A stretch of DNA of 64,000 bases from Saprospiraceae bacterium. GTDB taxonomy: Bacteria > Bacteroidota > Bacteroidia > Chitinophagales > Saprospiraceae. The stretch is from assembly GCA_020436935.1 (NCBI GenBank), contig JAGQWX010000007.1, forward strand, positions 62,001-126,000. The letters are read 5' to 3'. Positions 53,480-62,779 of this stretch are shown here, in pieces. The translations under genes were made by a program, and so were the position numbers. The notes under the pieces were generated by a model that was not told the origin of the DNA, did no database searches, and worked only from the letters and a program-made list of their open reading frames with translations. Positions within the stretch are counted from its first letter, which is position 1; the number at the start of each line of letters is the position of its first letter.

Positions 53480-53762
53480 ATTAAAAAACATACATCCTGG
53501 TGAAATACTCGAAGAAGAATTCCTTAAACCAATGGGCTTAACTGCCTACAAGTTGTCTCAAGCTATCGGTGTGCCACAAACCAGAATTAGCCAAATCATC
53601 AAAGGTCGAAGAAGAATAACTGCAGATACTGCCTTGAGACTTGCAAAATTCTTTGGAACATCGACTAAGTTTTGGCTTGGCCTGCAAAACGACTTTGATA
53701 TCGAAGAAGAACAACAAAATATTGAAAAGGAATTGGAACTCATTGAAACAATGAATTTTTAA
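53472..53762 (+). CDS. higA: HigA-type antitoxin
   Basis: 96 residues with a Cro/C1-type helix-turn-helix: HPGEILEEEFLKPMGLTAYK, LSQAIGVPQTRISQIIKGRR, then ITADTALRLAKFFGTSTKFW. It binds HigB and represses its own operon. The HigB and HigA pair lies on an AT-rich island (52.9-53.9 kb) with no other genes, as is common for mobile TA modules. Confidence 0.88.
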   Translation: MNKLKNIHPGEILEEEFLKPMGLTAYKLSQAIGVPQTRISQIIKGRRRITADTALRLAKFFGTSTKFWLGLQNDFDIEEEQQNIEKELELIETMNF

Positions 53763-53962
53763 ACAGGAAATCACACCGGCTTAGATGTATAGAATCATCT
53801 AAAACTCTTCCAACACAAAGCAAAAACGATATATTTAAAATAGGTCCATTTTATTTCAAATAAAATAAAACCTCCGAATGAGTAAAGTCATTCACCTTAC
53901 CTGCAAAAATTCATTCAAGAACAGTTCAGTTTATATATTTTTACCCCAATAAAACTAATCAA

Positions 53963-54355
53963 ATGAAAAAGATATGCACTCTCGCCTCGATCATCTTGTT
54001 TTTGTTTTGCACAAACTTGAAACTATCGGCACAAATGCATCACGGGGACTGGAAAGAAATGGAAGACTTTCATGAAATTATGGCCATAGCTTTTCATTCG
54101 GCTGAAGGCGATTTGTTCAACCCCCTGAAAGAAAATTCTGAACTTCTGGTCTCCAAAGCACAAGCTTGGAAAGACTCAGCCATTCCGGCAGAATACAATA
54201 AAAAAATGACTGCTAAGACCCTTTCTCAATTGGTCAAACAATGTAAAAAAGTTGATAAAATGGTAAAAAAAGGCGCATCGAATGAAGACTTGATGGCAGC
54301 CATTACCAAGGCACACGACATTTTCCACAGCGCTATGGAAAAGGGGAAGATGTAG
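53963..54355 (+). CDS. Hypothetical secreted helical protein
   Basis: 130 residues with a signal peptide (TLASIILFLFCTNLKLSAQ). The mature part is a four-helix bundle type, with HHGDWKEMEDFHEIMAIAF and VKQCKKVDKMVKKGASNEDL. The His/Asp residues (HH, HEI, FH, HDIFH) could bind metal or haem, as in cytochrome c'-like bundles, but no CxxCH is present. Single gene. Confidence 0.6.
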   Translation: MKKICTLASIILFLFCTNLKLSAQMHHGDWKEMEDFHEIMAIAFHSAEGDLFNPLKENSELLVSKAQAWKDSAIPAEYNKKMTAKTLSQLVKQCKKVDKMVKKGASNEDLMAAITKAHDIFHSAMEKGKM

Positions 54356-54566
54356 CTTAGGTACTTCATTGCCAGAATACAACCAAGCTTTAGAGCTGTT
54401 TTGGTGAGGCGTTGTCGAGAGGCGCCTGGACCCTTATGGATATTCAAGTTTTCATTACTCTTTTTGTATCGAAAGTTGAATTACCAACTTAGAAGTGCTC
54501 AAGTGTCGTCTTATGCAGAAAACTGAATCGGAAAGTTACTTAGGCTATAATTCAGGTCCAAACCAA

Positions 54567-54599
54567 TTTGAGTTTGGTCTATAGTTTTTGTTATTTTTG
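54567..54599 (+). promoter_or_regulatory. Bacteroidota promoter
   Basis: TTTG at 54567-54570, 21 nt spacer, TATTTTTG at 54592-54599. The start codon follows at 54607 (and 54616), so the leader is only a few nt long. Confidence 0.55.
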
Positions 54600-54606
54600 A
54601 AGAATA

Positions 54607-55311
54607 ATGACCAGAATGAAACCATATCGGCTCCTCGTTTTTGTGCTTACATCACTCATCTTTTTTTCGTGTACAAAAGAAGAAAAAGAGTTGAGTCAGC
54701 AAGACCTGGAGACCATTGCCTACTTCAAAGACATTGCTCTGGGTTTTGAGTTTGGCGCAACCGAGAAAATCACCAGAAAGTGGATGGGCCCGATGAAAGT
54801 TTTTGTCGCCGGAAATCCAGGGACAGTGATGACCACAGAATTGGATAAAATCATTGCAGAAATTGAATCTCTGGTGACCGATGGCTTTGACATTCAATTG
54901 GTGACAGACTCTCTTCAAGCCAATTATACCTTATTCATTGGTCCGGCAAAAGGCTACGAACTACGATATCCATTTGTGTCTTCCTATACACCAGGTAATT
55001 GGGGCTTGTTTTTTGTCAACTGGACCAGCCAAAACTATATCAATTCCGGGCACATGTATGTAGACAACGCTCGTGCCGACGCTACAGCCCAAAAACACTT
55101 GCTAAGAGAAGAATTTACACAGTCTCTCGGCCTTGCCAGAGATGCAGATACGTATCCCGAAAGCATTTTTCAGGCCTCCTGGACCACAACCACCACTTAT
55201 GCAGACATAGACAGGAGGCTGATCAGTTTGCTGTATCACCCCAAAGTAGTACCTGGCATGACTGAGACAGAGGTCGATCTTATCCTTCGAGAAATTTTGC
55301 TGGAGAATTAG
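54607..55311 (+). CDS. DUF2927 lipoprotein (protease-like)
   Basis: 234 residues. Lipoprotein signal ending in LIFFSCTKEE (Cys about 20). The mature domain has ARADATAQKHLLREEFTQSL and GLARDADTYPESIFQ, the DUF2927 core (REEFTQxLGL), thought to be a metalloprotease-like fold. The HExxH motif itself is not visible. An upstream TTTG / TATTTTTG promoter lies 8 nt before the start. A second Met is at 54616 (MKPYRLL), equally suited. Single gene. Confidence 0.75.
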   Translation: MTRMKPYRLLVFVLTSLIFFSCTKEEKELSQQDLETIAYFKDIALGFEFGATEKITRKWMGPMKVFVAGNPGTVMTTELDKIIAEIESLVTDGFDIQLVTDSLQANYTLFIGPAKGYELRYPFVSSYTPGNWGLFFVNWTSQNYINSGHMYVDNARADATAQKHLLREEFTQSLGLARDADTYPESIFQASWTTTTTYADIDRRLISLLYHPKVVPGMTETEVDLILREILLEN

Positions 55312-55400
55312 GATACCACACACTTATTTCTGGGTTAAATGCAGATCACCAATGCCAATAAAAGGTCTTCCCAGAGATGTTTTCTATTTTTATTGCTTGA

Positions 55401-56267
55401 ATGAAAATGGATCAAATGCCGGAAAATATATTCAGATACATTTGCGCTCAGCTTTCGGTCAAGTTCGTTTCGGCAGATAGCATTTCAGGAGGGGATATTT
55501 CTCAAGCCTTCCTTTTGAGTACTGATCAGGGCCGATTCTTCGTAAAGATCAATGATTCCAGACAGGCATTGGATATGTTCAGAAAAGAGGGTGAGGCTTT
55601 GAAAGCCATGGTATCTGCTGGGGTGAAAGCACCACATGTATGCTTATCAGGAGCGTTTGAAGACAGTGCTTTTTTAGTGATGGAATATATTGCTCCGGGG
55701 CCCAAAAGCAGAACCTCGATGGAAGAATTGGGTCAGTCACTGGCCAGGCTGCATCAACATCATGGCGAGCAGTTTGGCTGGAATGAGGACAACTACATTG
55801 GTAGCCTTGTTCAGACCAACCAATGGCACGACACCTGGGCCACGTTTTATATCACTGAACGGCTTTGGCCACAATTGTCCATGGCCAAAGCAAGAGGATA
55901 TCATGTTGGGTCCATGGATAAAGATCAGATGATCTCGAAAATGTTGACCTATCAGGATGAAGTTTTTCCTTCCCTTTTGCACGGTGACCTTTGGGCGGGG
56001 AATTATATCAGTGGCAGTTACGGACAGGCTTATTTGATAGATCCTGCAGTTTATTTTGGTGACCGGGAGGTTGACCTGGCCATGACAAAGTTGTTTGGAG
56101 GATTTTCAAATGACTTTTACAGTGCTTATGATGAAGTACTACCACTAAAGCAAGGCTTTAATGAAAGAATCGAGCTTTATCAATTGTATTATCTCCTCGT
56201 CCATCTCAACTTATTTGGTTCTTCTTATCTCCCGCAAGTCAGCTCTATCATGAGAAGGTATTTTTGA
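55401..56267 (+). CDS. Fructosamine / ketosamine kinase family protein
   Basis: 288 residues. Kinase-like fold: ISQAFLLSTDQGRFFVKIND (Lys in FFVKI), FLVMEYIAPG hinge, then the Brenner-type catalytic loop LLHGDLWAGNYISG and the metal-binding IDPAVYFGDREVDLAM. These phosphorylate fructosamines on proteins or free amino sugars. Reads toward, and is convergent with, the F420-dependent-type oxidoreductase gene 7 nt beyond the stop. Confidence 0.85.
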   Translation: MKMDQMPENIFRYICAQLSVKFVSADSISGGDISQAFLLSTDQGRFFVKINDSRQALDMFRKEGEALKAMVSAGVKAPHVCLSGAFEDSAFLVMEYIAPGPKSRTSMEELGQSLARLHQHHGEQFGWNEDNYIGSLVQTNQWHDTWATFYITERLWPQLSMAKARGYHVGSMDKDQMISKMLTYQDEVFPSLLHGDLWAGNYISGSYGQAYLIDPAVYFGDREVDLAMTKLFGGFSNDFYSAYDEVLPLKQGFNERIELYQLYYLLVHLNLFGSSYLPQVSSIMRRYF

Positions 56268-56274
56268 GTTCAGA

Positions 56275-56937
56275 CTAACTTCTCAGCAATTTGAAGGCAT
56301 GTGACCATTGTCCTTTGTTGAATCCGAGGGCACACCAAAGCTGGCACAAAGCCTCAATGGGTCTGGCTACAGCATCTCCACCCATGTCTGCTACATCAAA
56401 ACCAAAGGACTCCAAAATCTCTGTCACCTGTGCTTTTGACGCTTCATTATTGCCACAGATAAACATGGTTGGCTTTCCTTCTTTGAAACTTGGTTTGTAC
56501 ATCAGGCCATTGCCAACGCTGTTGAAGGCCTTCACAAAATTGGTGTCCGGAAACTTCTTTTGCAGGATTTCCATCAATGACAAGTCGCGCGGAGTGAAAT
56601 ATTCTAAAACACCGCCTTCAATTTTGGGCCAGCCTTCGTCAGCGTGCACAATTGGATTGGTGGTATCAATGATGGTTTTACCGCTGATCAGCTTTTCATC
56701 CAATGCTTCAAGCAATTCATCTGCTGCACTTCCTTTCACTGCCAGTACCAGTAGTTCTCCAAATTCAGCAGTTGCTGCAAAGCTTCCGGTCAAAGCAGTT
56801 TTATGTTGATCCAGCCAGACCAGCAACTTCTCTTTGCTCTGGTCTCTGGTGCCGATCATGACCTGGTGACCTTCTGCAATAAAACCATGGGCCAATGACC
56901 TGCCCACATCTCCATTTCCTAATATACCTATTTTCAC
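56275..56937 (-). CDS. NADP(H)-binding oxidoreductase of the F420-dependent reductase type
   Basis: 220 residues. Rossmann motif GILGNGDVGRSLAHGFIAEG near the N-terminus, then VMIGTRDQSKE (NADP-type Arg), LVLAVKGSAADELLEAL and IDTTNPIV. The mid part carries FVKAFNSVGNGLMYKPSFKE. This is the NPDR/F420:NADP oxidoreductase-like family, often annotated 'NAD(P)-binding domain'. The substrate is unknown; F420 is not made by most Bacteroidota. Convergent with the fructosamine kinase gene. Confidence 0.8.
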   Translation of the reverse strand: MKIGILGNGDVGRSLAHGFIAEGHQVMIGTRDQSKEKLLVWLDQHKTALTGSFAATAEFGELLVLAVKGSAADELLEALDEKLISGKTIIDTTNPIVHADEGWPKIEGGVLEYFTPRDLSLMEILQKKFPDTNFVKAFNSVGNGLMYKPSFKEGKPTMFICGNNEASKAQVTEILESFGFDVADMGGDAVARPIEALCQLWCALGFNKGQWSHAFKLLRS

Positions 56938-57078
56938 GGCTAATTTTTTTATCGTTCAATTTACAAAATTGCAGGAAGGATGTCAATGACTTTTGTCGCT
57001 TCCTTCAAAAACCATTGTTCTAAAGCAGCTAGTTACCACTAATGTAACATGGGTTACTGCTTAGTTTAGAAATGTCCA

Positions 57079-57086
57079 TAACTTTG
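57079..57086 (+). promoter_or_regulatory. Putative -7 box of the TauE/SafE gene
   Basis: TAACTTTG fits TAnnTTTG and lies 20 nt before the ATG; no clear -33 element. Confidence 0.4.
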
Positions 57087-57106
57087 CAGCATCAAATGAA
57101 TAGAGA

Positions 57107-57907
57107 ATGGATTGGATCCAATTGATTGGATATGCTGGTGCTTTGGTGATGGGACTTGTTTTGGGATTGATAGGTGGAGGAGGGTCTATTCTGACGGTAC
57201 CCATTCTGGTCTACCTGCTGCAGATTGAACCTGTTACTGCCACTGCGTACTCTTTATTTGTCGTTGGGACCACTTCATTGGTAGGCGCCATTCAGAATTT
57301 AAGGAAAAAATTGATTGACGTAAAAACGGCCATCATTTTTGCCATTCCTGCATTTATTTCGGTTTATTCCACAAGGAAATGGATCATGCCTGCCATTCCC
57401 GAGCATTTATTTTCGATTGGCCAACTCGACATTACCCGTTCTCTGGGCATCATGATTTTGTTTGCCATCATCATGATCATCGCGTCCTGGGCCATGATCA
57501 GTACGCGTTGCCTCAATTGCGATGATGTCGATCGTCCGGTGACCTACAACTATCCTATGATTTTTGCGGAAGGAACCGTGGTCGGTTTACTTACAGGCCT
57601 CATTGGCGCAGGTGGGGGATTTCTGATCGTACCTGCCCTGGTTGTTTTTGCCAAGCTGCCTATGAAAAAAGCGGTGGCAACCTCCTTGCTCATTATTGCA
57701 GCAAAAAGTCTGATTGGCTTCATTGGTGACGTGGAAAATCTGCAGATAGATTGGAAATTTCTGGCCATATTTTCTACGCTCGCTATATCTGGCATATTTG
57801 TTGGCATCTACCTGACCAATTACATCAAGGGTTCAGTACTTAAAAAATACTTTGGCTGGTTTGTTTTGGTCATGGGTATCCTTATTTTATGGGCGGAGTT
57901 GTATTGA
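57107..57907 (+). CDS. TauE/SafE family sulfite/anion exporter
   Basis: 266 residues, about eight membrane segments, with the two internally repeated motifs: GLIGGGGSILTVPILVYLL (about 21-39) and GLIGAGGGFLIVPALVVFAK (about 162-180). Two hydrophobic halves are separated by a loop with RCLNCDDVDRPV. Members export sulfite, sulfoacetate or related organic anions. No pathway genes for sulfur are adjacent, so the substrate is open. Confidence 0.85.
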   Translation: MDWIQLIGYAGALVMGLVLGLIGGGGSILTVPILVYLLQIEPVTATAYSLFVVGTTSLVGAIQNLRKKLIDVKTAIIFAIPAFISVYSTRKWIMPAIPEHLFSIGQLDITRSLGIMILFAIIMIIASWAMISTRCLNCDDVDRPVTYNYPMIFAEGTVVGLLTGLIGAGGGFLIVPALVVFAKLPMKKAVATSLLIIAAKSLIGFIGDVENLQIDWKFLAIFSTLAISGIFVGIYLTNYIKGSVLKKYFGWFVLVMGILILWAELY

Positions 57908-58740
57908 TCAGCAGTATTGGCTTAGTATGCTGGGGATATTTGGTTATTAGCTTTTAGCTCTTAGCTATTAGCTTTTTTGGATGTGACATTAGACCGGCTT
58001 CGGCTTCGCTCAGCCACCAGTGGTTGGGTGATATTTTCCCGCAGAAAACGGTGAAAGTTGTGCAGAAATTCGCTGAAATATTTGGTGAAAGGCAGGACTT
58101 TGTCAGGGCCAAAACCCCGAAGGGGGGATAGTATTATAGCACAAAATCAAAAGTCCATGTTTTCATTTTGGCGGGATTTTTGACCAAAAATCATGACAAA
58201 ATACTAAGGCAACGCTAAGTTTTGATGACCTTCCTTGTTCCATTAGTGAATTCCAGATATCCCAATATGCCAAAACCCAATATGCCAAAACGCCAATCCC
58301 CAAAACGCCAATCCCCAAAACGCCAATCCCCAACATGCCAAAACATCGTCTATTGTTTCCCGCAGATAAACGCAGATACGTTCGCTGATTTTCGCTGAAA
58401 AAGGCCTATATAAAAAGAAAGCCAAAGACCAAAAACCAACACCTAAAGTCCAGCTTCGACTCCGCTCAGCCACCTTTTTTTAATTACGAATCTTCAATTA
58501 AGAATTACGGATTATTTTGTTTAGGGTTAAAGCTTTAGTAAAAATTAAAACCTTAATGAAACTTAATGTCTTAATGGTACAATCCGAATGCTTTGCGTCC
58601 ACAAACCTCAAACCCTCTTTGCGCCATTGCGAGCGAAAAGGGTTAAGTGTTAAAAGTTAAAGGATGTGGATGAGGGATTTTGAGCCAACCAGCCAAAACG
58701 CCAACATCCAAAAGTGCCAAAGACCAACACCCAACCCCCC
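57908..58740. repeat. Intergenic repeat tract
   Basis: No gene supported. Contains one unit TTGGCGGGATTTTTGACC (58168-58185) with a CCCCGAAGGGG-type palindrome just before it, GGCTTCGGCTTCGCTCAGCC (57996) and a variant near 58451, runs of CCAAAACGCC/CAATCCCCAAAACGCC, and the words TTAGCTATTAGC and AACCTTAATGAAACTTAATG, which recur at 62.8-64 kb. Confidence 0.78.
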
Positions 58741-58787
58741 AAAAAAAGGTGCCACCCATGGTTTTCTCAGAACCACGAATGACACCT
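58741..58787 (-). terminator. Rho-independent terminator of the beta-barrel gene
   Basis: On the minus strand AGGTGTCATTCGTGGTT pairs imperfectly with AACCATGGGTGGCACCT around a 7 nt loop (CTGAGAA), followed directly by seven Ts. It lies 20-65 nt after the stop of the gene at 58809-61256. Confidence 0.75.
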
Positions 58788-58808
58788 CTATAATTGCCAA
58801 CCAAATCA

Positions 58809-61256
58809 TTAACTTCCTATCCTGCCGGCTTCATCTTCCAGGCCGGTTTTTCTGTTTCTTGCACCTTTTACGTTGCTGTTACCAAATCTGTAGTTGATGT
58901 TGAGGTTGATTCTTCTCGAATCCCATCTGCCATTGGCTTTCATCACCAATCCGGGAACAACGTTGCTTTCGCCAGCCCATCTAGCAGTCATCAATACATC
59001 CGTAAGGCCAAGCTTCACACTCATTTTGTTGTCCATGAAGCTTTTTTTGGCACCGAGGTCCATCTGACCCATCGGTCTTTGCAACATGGTACCACCATCG
59101 ATGCTTCCTGAGTTGAACCATCCTGAAACCTCCAGGCCAAATCCTTTTGGAAGAGTGAAGCTGTTTTCAGCATAAAAATTGACAGCCAGTGGGGTAGCGT
59201 TATCAAAGCTGTACTCTTCAAATCTAGCCTTGAATATGGTCTTGTATAAGGTCAGTGAAGTGAATCCATTCCACCACTTTTTGATAGGTAGTGGAGAATT
59301 AATACTTACTGAGTAATTGTCGCTGACTGCCAGGTTTCTGAAGTTGATAAACGCCTTGTTTGAAACGTCCATGTCTCTTTCAATGATGTCAACGATAACA
59401 TCCTCTGCGTGACTATATCCAAAGCTCACATTCGCAGCCTGCATGACGGTATAGGTCAATTCCAGATTGTCATTGTATTGAGGAGTCAGGAATGGATTAC
59501 CCCTTCTGAAGGTCAATTCGTCGAGTTTGAATTCAAATGGATTCATGGACTCGTAGTTTGGTCTTTGGATACGTTTGCTGTAGGTAAGGTTGAGGACGTG
59601 GTTTTTGTGGATATTATAAGTTAAGGCTGCTGATGGGAAAAAGTTGCCGTAATTTCTTTCGACATAATCCTTATCAGTAACTGGCAGGGAGGGATCGCGG
59701 ACGAGATCTCCAATAGAATTGGTATGCTCATACCTTACCCCTGCCTGGTAGCTGAATTTATCAGAGGCTTTCCCATTGATATTGGCATAAACTGCTCCGA
59801 CATTTTCAGTATAAGCAAAGTCGTTGCTCTTGTATACATCTTTGATTTGTATGCCGTCAACGTTGTTGAAAAACCTGAAGCTGTTGTCTGTTTTAACATT
59901 AGAGAATTTCGCTCCTGTTGTCAGGGTGATTCCACTCTTTTTGAAACTTTTGGTATAATCGATTTTTCCGGTGTTGATGTCGATGGTCGACGGAGTTTCG
60001 TTGGAGAATATTTTCTCTGCAAACACCTGGTTGCCATCGGCAGACACATAATAGTTGGGCTGGAAGCTGTTGCCTCTGGCGGTATAGTAACCTTTGTCCA
60101 CATCGACGATCAACTGATTACCGGAGGTATCCTCATATTTGTAGTTAAGGTTGACATTGCCGTACACGTTGCGGTTCATGATGGTGTTGGTAGCGTTGAG
60201 TACAGAATCAATGCGTGATCGTGTGGCTATGTTGGCAATAGTGGTATTGCTATAGCTCTGCCATGCAACATCCTTGTATTGTGTATTTAAAGAAACCAAT
60301 GCGCCAAAGGTGTTTTTTGAATTGGCATAATAATCTACACCAACTTTTGTATTGAGGGGCGCTGACTCATTGTACTGTCTCTGTGTCTGGTCAAATATTT
60401 TGCTGTCCTGCTCTCTGTAAAGATTCATTTCATTGAAATATTTGCTGTTGCCAATGTTGAAATTGGCATATGTGTTGAATTTGTTTTTTCTATTGTTAAG
60501 GTTGAGAGAGGCTGAAGACTTGTGGTAGTAGCCTTGGCCAGCGTACAGGTTGAGTGAACCGTTGGTGCCGAAGTTTTTATTCTTCTTTAGACGAATGTTG
60601 ATGATACCGGCATTGCCCTGAGCATCATATTTTGCTGATGGGTTGGTGATGATTTCTACCGCTTCGATGTCGGCAGAGGATATTCCTTTCAGGAAGTTGG
60701 CCAATTCCTGTGAAGAGAAATAGCTCGGTTTTCCATCGATGTAAATCTGTACACCGTTTTTACCTTTCAGCTGGATGCTTTCGTTGTTGTCGACAACCAC
60801 GCCTGGAGCTTTTCGGAGTAGTTCAAGCGCATTTTCACCAACAGCAGATATGCTGGCAGCTGTGTTGAGCACCATTTTATCTGCCTGGATTTCTATAAAA
60901 GGTTTTTTAGCAGTTACTGTGACTTCATTCAGCAGCTGGCTGGCTTCTGTCATGGTTACAGTTGGAAAGCTGATGTTTTTATCAGCAACGTCAAATGCCG
61001 GACTGAGGTATGCACTGTATCCGATGTAATTGGCTTCATAGTAGTATTTTCCCGGAGCAGTATTTTCAAAAATAAAACTACCATCTTCTTCAGAAATGGC
61101 TCCTTTCACAAGACTGCTGTCAGCAGCAGACATGAGGGTAATTGTCGCATATTCGATGCCTTTGCCTGTTTTGTCGATCAGTTTTCCACTGATGTCCTGG
61201 GCGTTGATCAAAATGCTGCATGTAAATAAAATCATCGAGGTGAGTAAAGATCTCAT
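58809..61256 (-). CDS. TonB-dependent receptor-like outer-membrane beta-barrel protein
   Basis: About 815 residues from ATG 61256. Signal peptide (SLLTSMILFTCSILINAQD), carboxypeptidase-regulatory-like domain (about 20-100: ISGKLIDKTGKGIEYATITL), plug domain (about 115-215: LLRKAPGVVVDNNESIQLKG, IDGKPSYFSSQEL, EVITNPSAKYDAQGNAGIIN) and an 'outer membrane protein beta-barrel family' barrel (CarboxypepD_reg plus OMP_b-brl_3). Members of this group lack a strict TonB box and often bind peptides or surface polymers. The frame is open for 25 more codons upstream without likely translation signals. A terminator follows. Confidence 0.82.
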   Translation of the reverse strand: MRSLLTSMILFTCSILINAQDISGKLIDKTGKGIEYATITLMSAADSSLVKGAISEEDGSFIFENTAPGKYYYEANYIGYSAYLSPAFDVADKNISFPTVTMTEASQLLNEVTVTAKKPFIEIQADKMVLNTAASISAVGENALELLRKAPGVVVDNNESIQLKGKNGVQIYIDGKPSYFSSQELANFLKGISSADIEAVEIITNPSAKYDAQGNAGIINIRLKKNKNFGTNGSLNLYAGQGYYHKSSASLNLNNRKNKFNTYANFNIGNSKYFNEMNLYREQDSKIFDQTQRQYNESAPLNTKVGVDYYANSKNTFGALVSLNTQYKDVAWQSYSNTTIANIATRSRIDSVLNATNTIMNRNVYGNVNLNYKYEDTSGNQLIVDVDKGYYTARGNSFQPNYYVSADGNQVFAEKIFSNETPSTIDINTGKIDYTKSFKKSGITLTTGAKFSNVKTDNSFRFFNNVDGIQIKDVYKSNDFAYTENVGAVYANINGKASDKFSYQAGVRYEHTNSIGDLVRDPSLPVTDKDYVERNYGNFFPSAALTYNIHKNHVLNLTYSKRIQRPNYESMNPFEFKLDELTFRRGNPFLTPQYNDNLELTYTVMQAANVSFGYSHAEDVIVDIIERDMDVSNKAFINFRNLAVSDNYSVSINSPLPIKKWWNGFTSLTLYKTIFKARFEEYSFDNATPLAVNFYAENSFTLPKGFGLEVSGWFNSGSIDGGTMLQRPMGQMDLGAKKSFMDNKMSVKLGLTDVLMTARWAGESNVVPGLVMKANGRWDSRRINLNINYRFGNSNVKGARNRKTGLEDEAGRIGS

Positions 61257-61681
61257 TGTTATTTTGTATTTGGTTAAAAGCAATTCTTTCAAAAAATGAC
61301 TAGCCGTTTTATGAGGTAATCTTGTGTACAAATCAAAGACGGTGCTTTTCCCGGGGTAGTTGCAATTCTTATTTTTAGTTTCGATGAATGGTATAAAAGG
61401 AGGGGATGAAAGGGCAGATTTTATAGAATTAAGAAAATTTTAATTTTTTCGTTCTGGAACTTTTTAACCAGCAAAACATCAAGGACATTTAAAAACTTTG
61501 CCTTGTGCATCCTTGAAAATGATAGCTACTTTCTCAACTGACCCTTTGAAAAGACTAAGGATCAAAAAATAATAGCCATACCCACCCAAAAAAGGTTATA
61601 CTCTTCCAGCCAACCGTACTACTAAGTACAATCAGTTATTTCTGATTTCATAATTAAACTCACAACCAAATATTATTGATA
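61257..61681. other. Intergenic region, no gene seen
   Basis: A 425 nt divergent region between the beta-barrel gene and the S74 protein. AT-rich, with no clear repeat, hairpin or TAnnTTTG box that I can rely on. It must hold both promoters. Confidence 0.4.
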
Positions 61682-62779
61682 ATGATAATGGTATCAACAT
61701 TCAACCGTTCAAGTAATAGTCTTTATAGAAGTTCTTTGATCGCATATGCATTCATTATAATTATGTGTGCATTCTCAGCGCAATCAAAGGCCCAAACACA
61801 AATTATCAATGCAGATGTTTTAATCAAAGGAAGTCAATGTCTTGGGAACGATTGTGTCGATCCCGAAAGTTTTGGTTATTCTACTTTGCGATTAAAAGAA
61901 AATAATGTGCGCATCGAATTTGATGACACATCTATGCCCGGCGGTTTTCCTGACAATGATTGGGAACTTATAGCCAATGACAACTTCAATGGTGGATTAA
62001 ACAAGTTTTATTTGTGGGACAGAACCCACTCCAGAGAAGTTTTAACCATAGAAGCCAATGCACCCAACTACGCCCAATACATAAAAGCCAATGGATATGT
62101 TGGATTGGGAACTAATAATGCACAACAAAAACTCCACATTATAGCTGGCAATACACCTAGCATACGACTGGAGCAAGATATGAGTGGAGGATATTATGGT
62201 GCTATTTATGACATTGGGGGTAATGAACAAGGTATATTTATGGCCAGTCAGTCAGGTAAATTTTTGAGGGTGTTGACAGGAGCTCCGGAGAATTCATTTT
62301 ACATGCACGGAACAGGAAACTTATCGCTGGGATCAACTGTAGAAAATGGCAAATTGTATGTGAATGGAAATATGGTCATCAATGGAAATGTTAATCTTCT
62401 TTCTGATGCCAGAATGAAAACCAATATAGCTATTCTACCATACGGCCTCAGGGAAATCTTGAAGCTTCAACCAAAGAAGTATCAATACATATCTTCAAAG
62501 AATCTTAATTTGCCATCTGGGGATCAATTGGGATTACTCGCCCAGAATGTAAAGGATATCATCCCTGAAGCAGTATCTGAAAGTTTTGCTGTTGAAGGTG
62601 AATCAGAAAGGATGATGTCTGTAAATTACATAGAACTCATTCCTGTCCTTATCAATGCCGTTCAAGAGCAACAAGCCATCATTGATCAAAAAGACCAGAC
62701 GATCCACGACATTAAAATCCTTCTGGCGAAATTGGAAAGTCGTATCAATGATCTGGAGAACAAAAAGCTAACTGAATAG
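61682..62779 (+). CDS. Secreted tail-fibre-like protein with S74 intramolecular chaperone domain
   Basis: About 365 residues. Signal peptide (LIAYAFIIIMCAFSAQSKAQ), a beta-structured body (TLRLKENNVRIEFDDTSMPG), a GTNNAQQKLHIIAG linker and the C-terminal S74/endosialidase-type chaperone: SDARMKTNIAILPYGLREIL, LGLLAQNVKDIIPEAV (D-A-R-x-K and LLAQ-x-V motifs), then a coiled coil (QAIIDQKDQTIHDIKILLAK). The autocleavage Ser/Lys (SDARMK) pair is present. Such proteins are common surface adhesins of Bacteroidota; no other phage genes are nearby. Start chosen at the ATG of 'MIMVS'; two more Met options are within 6 nt. Confidence 0.78.
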   Translation: MIMVSTFNRSSNSLYRSSLIAYAFIIIMCAFSAQSKAQTQIINADVLIKGSQCLGNDCVDPESFGYSTLRLKENNVRIEFDDTSMPGGFPDNDWELIANDNFNGGLNKFYLWDRTHSREVLTIEANAPNYAQYIKANGYVGLGTNNAQQKLHIIAGNTPSIRLEQDMSGGYYGAIYDIGGNEQGIFMASQSGKFLRVLTGAPENSFYMHGTGNLSLGSTVENGKLYVNGNMVINGNVNLLSDARMKTNIAILPYGLREILKLQPKKYQYISSKNLNLPSGDQLGLLAQNVKDIIPEAVSESFAVEGESERMMSVNYIELIPVLINAVQEQQAIIDQKDQTIHDIKILLAKLESRINDLENKKLTE

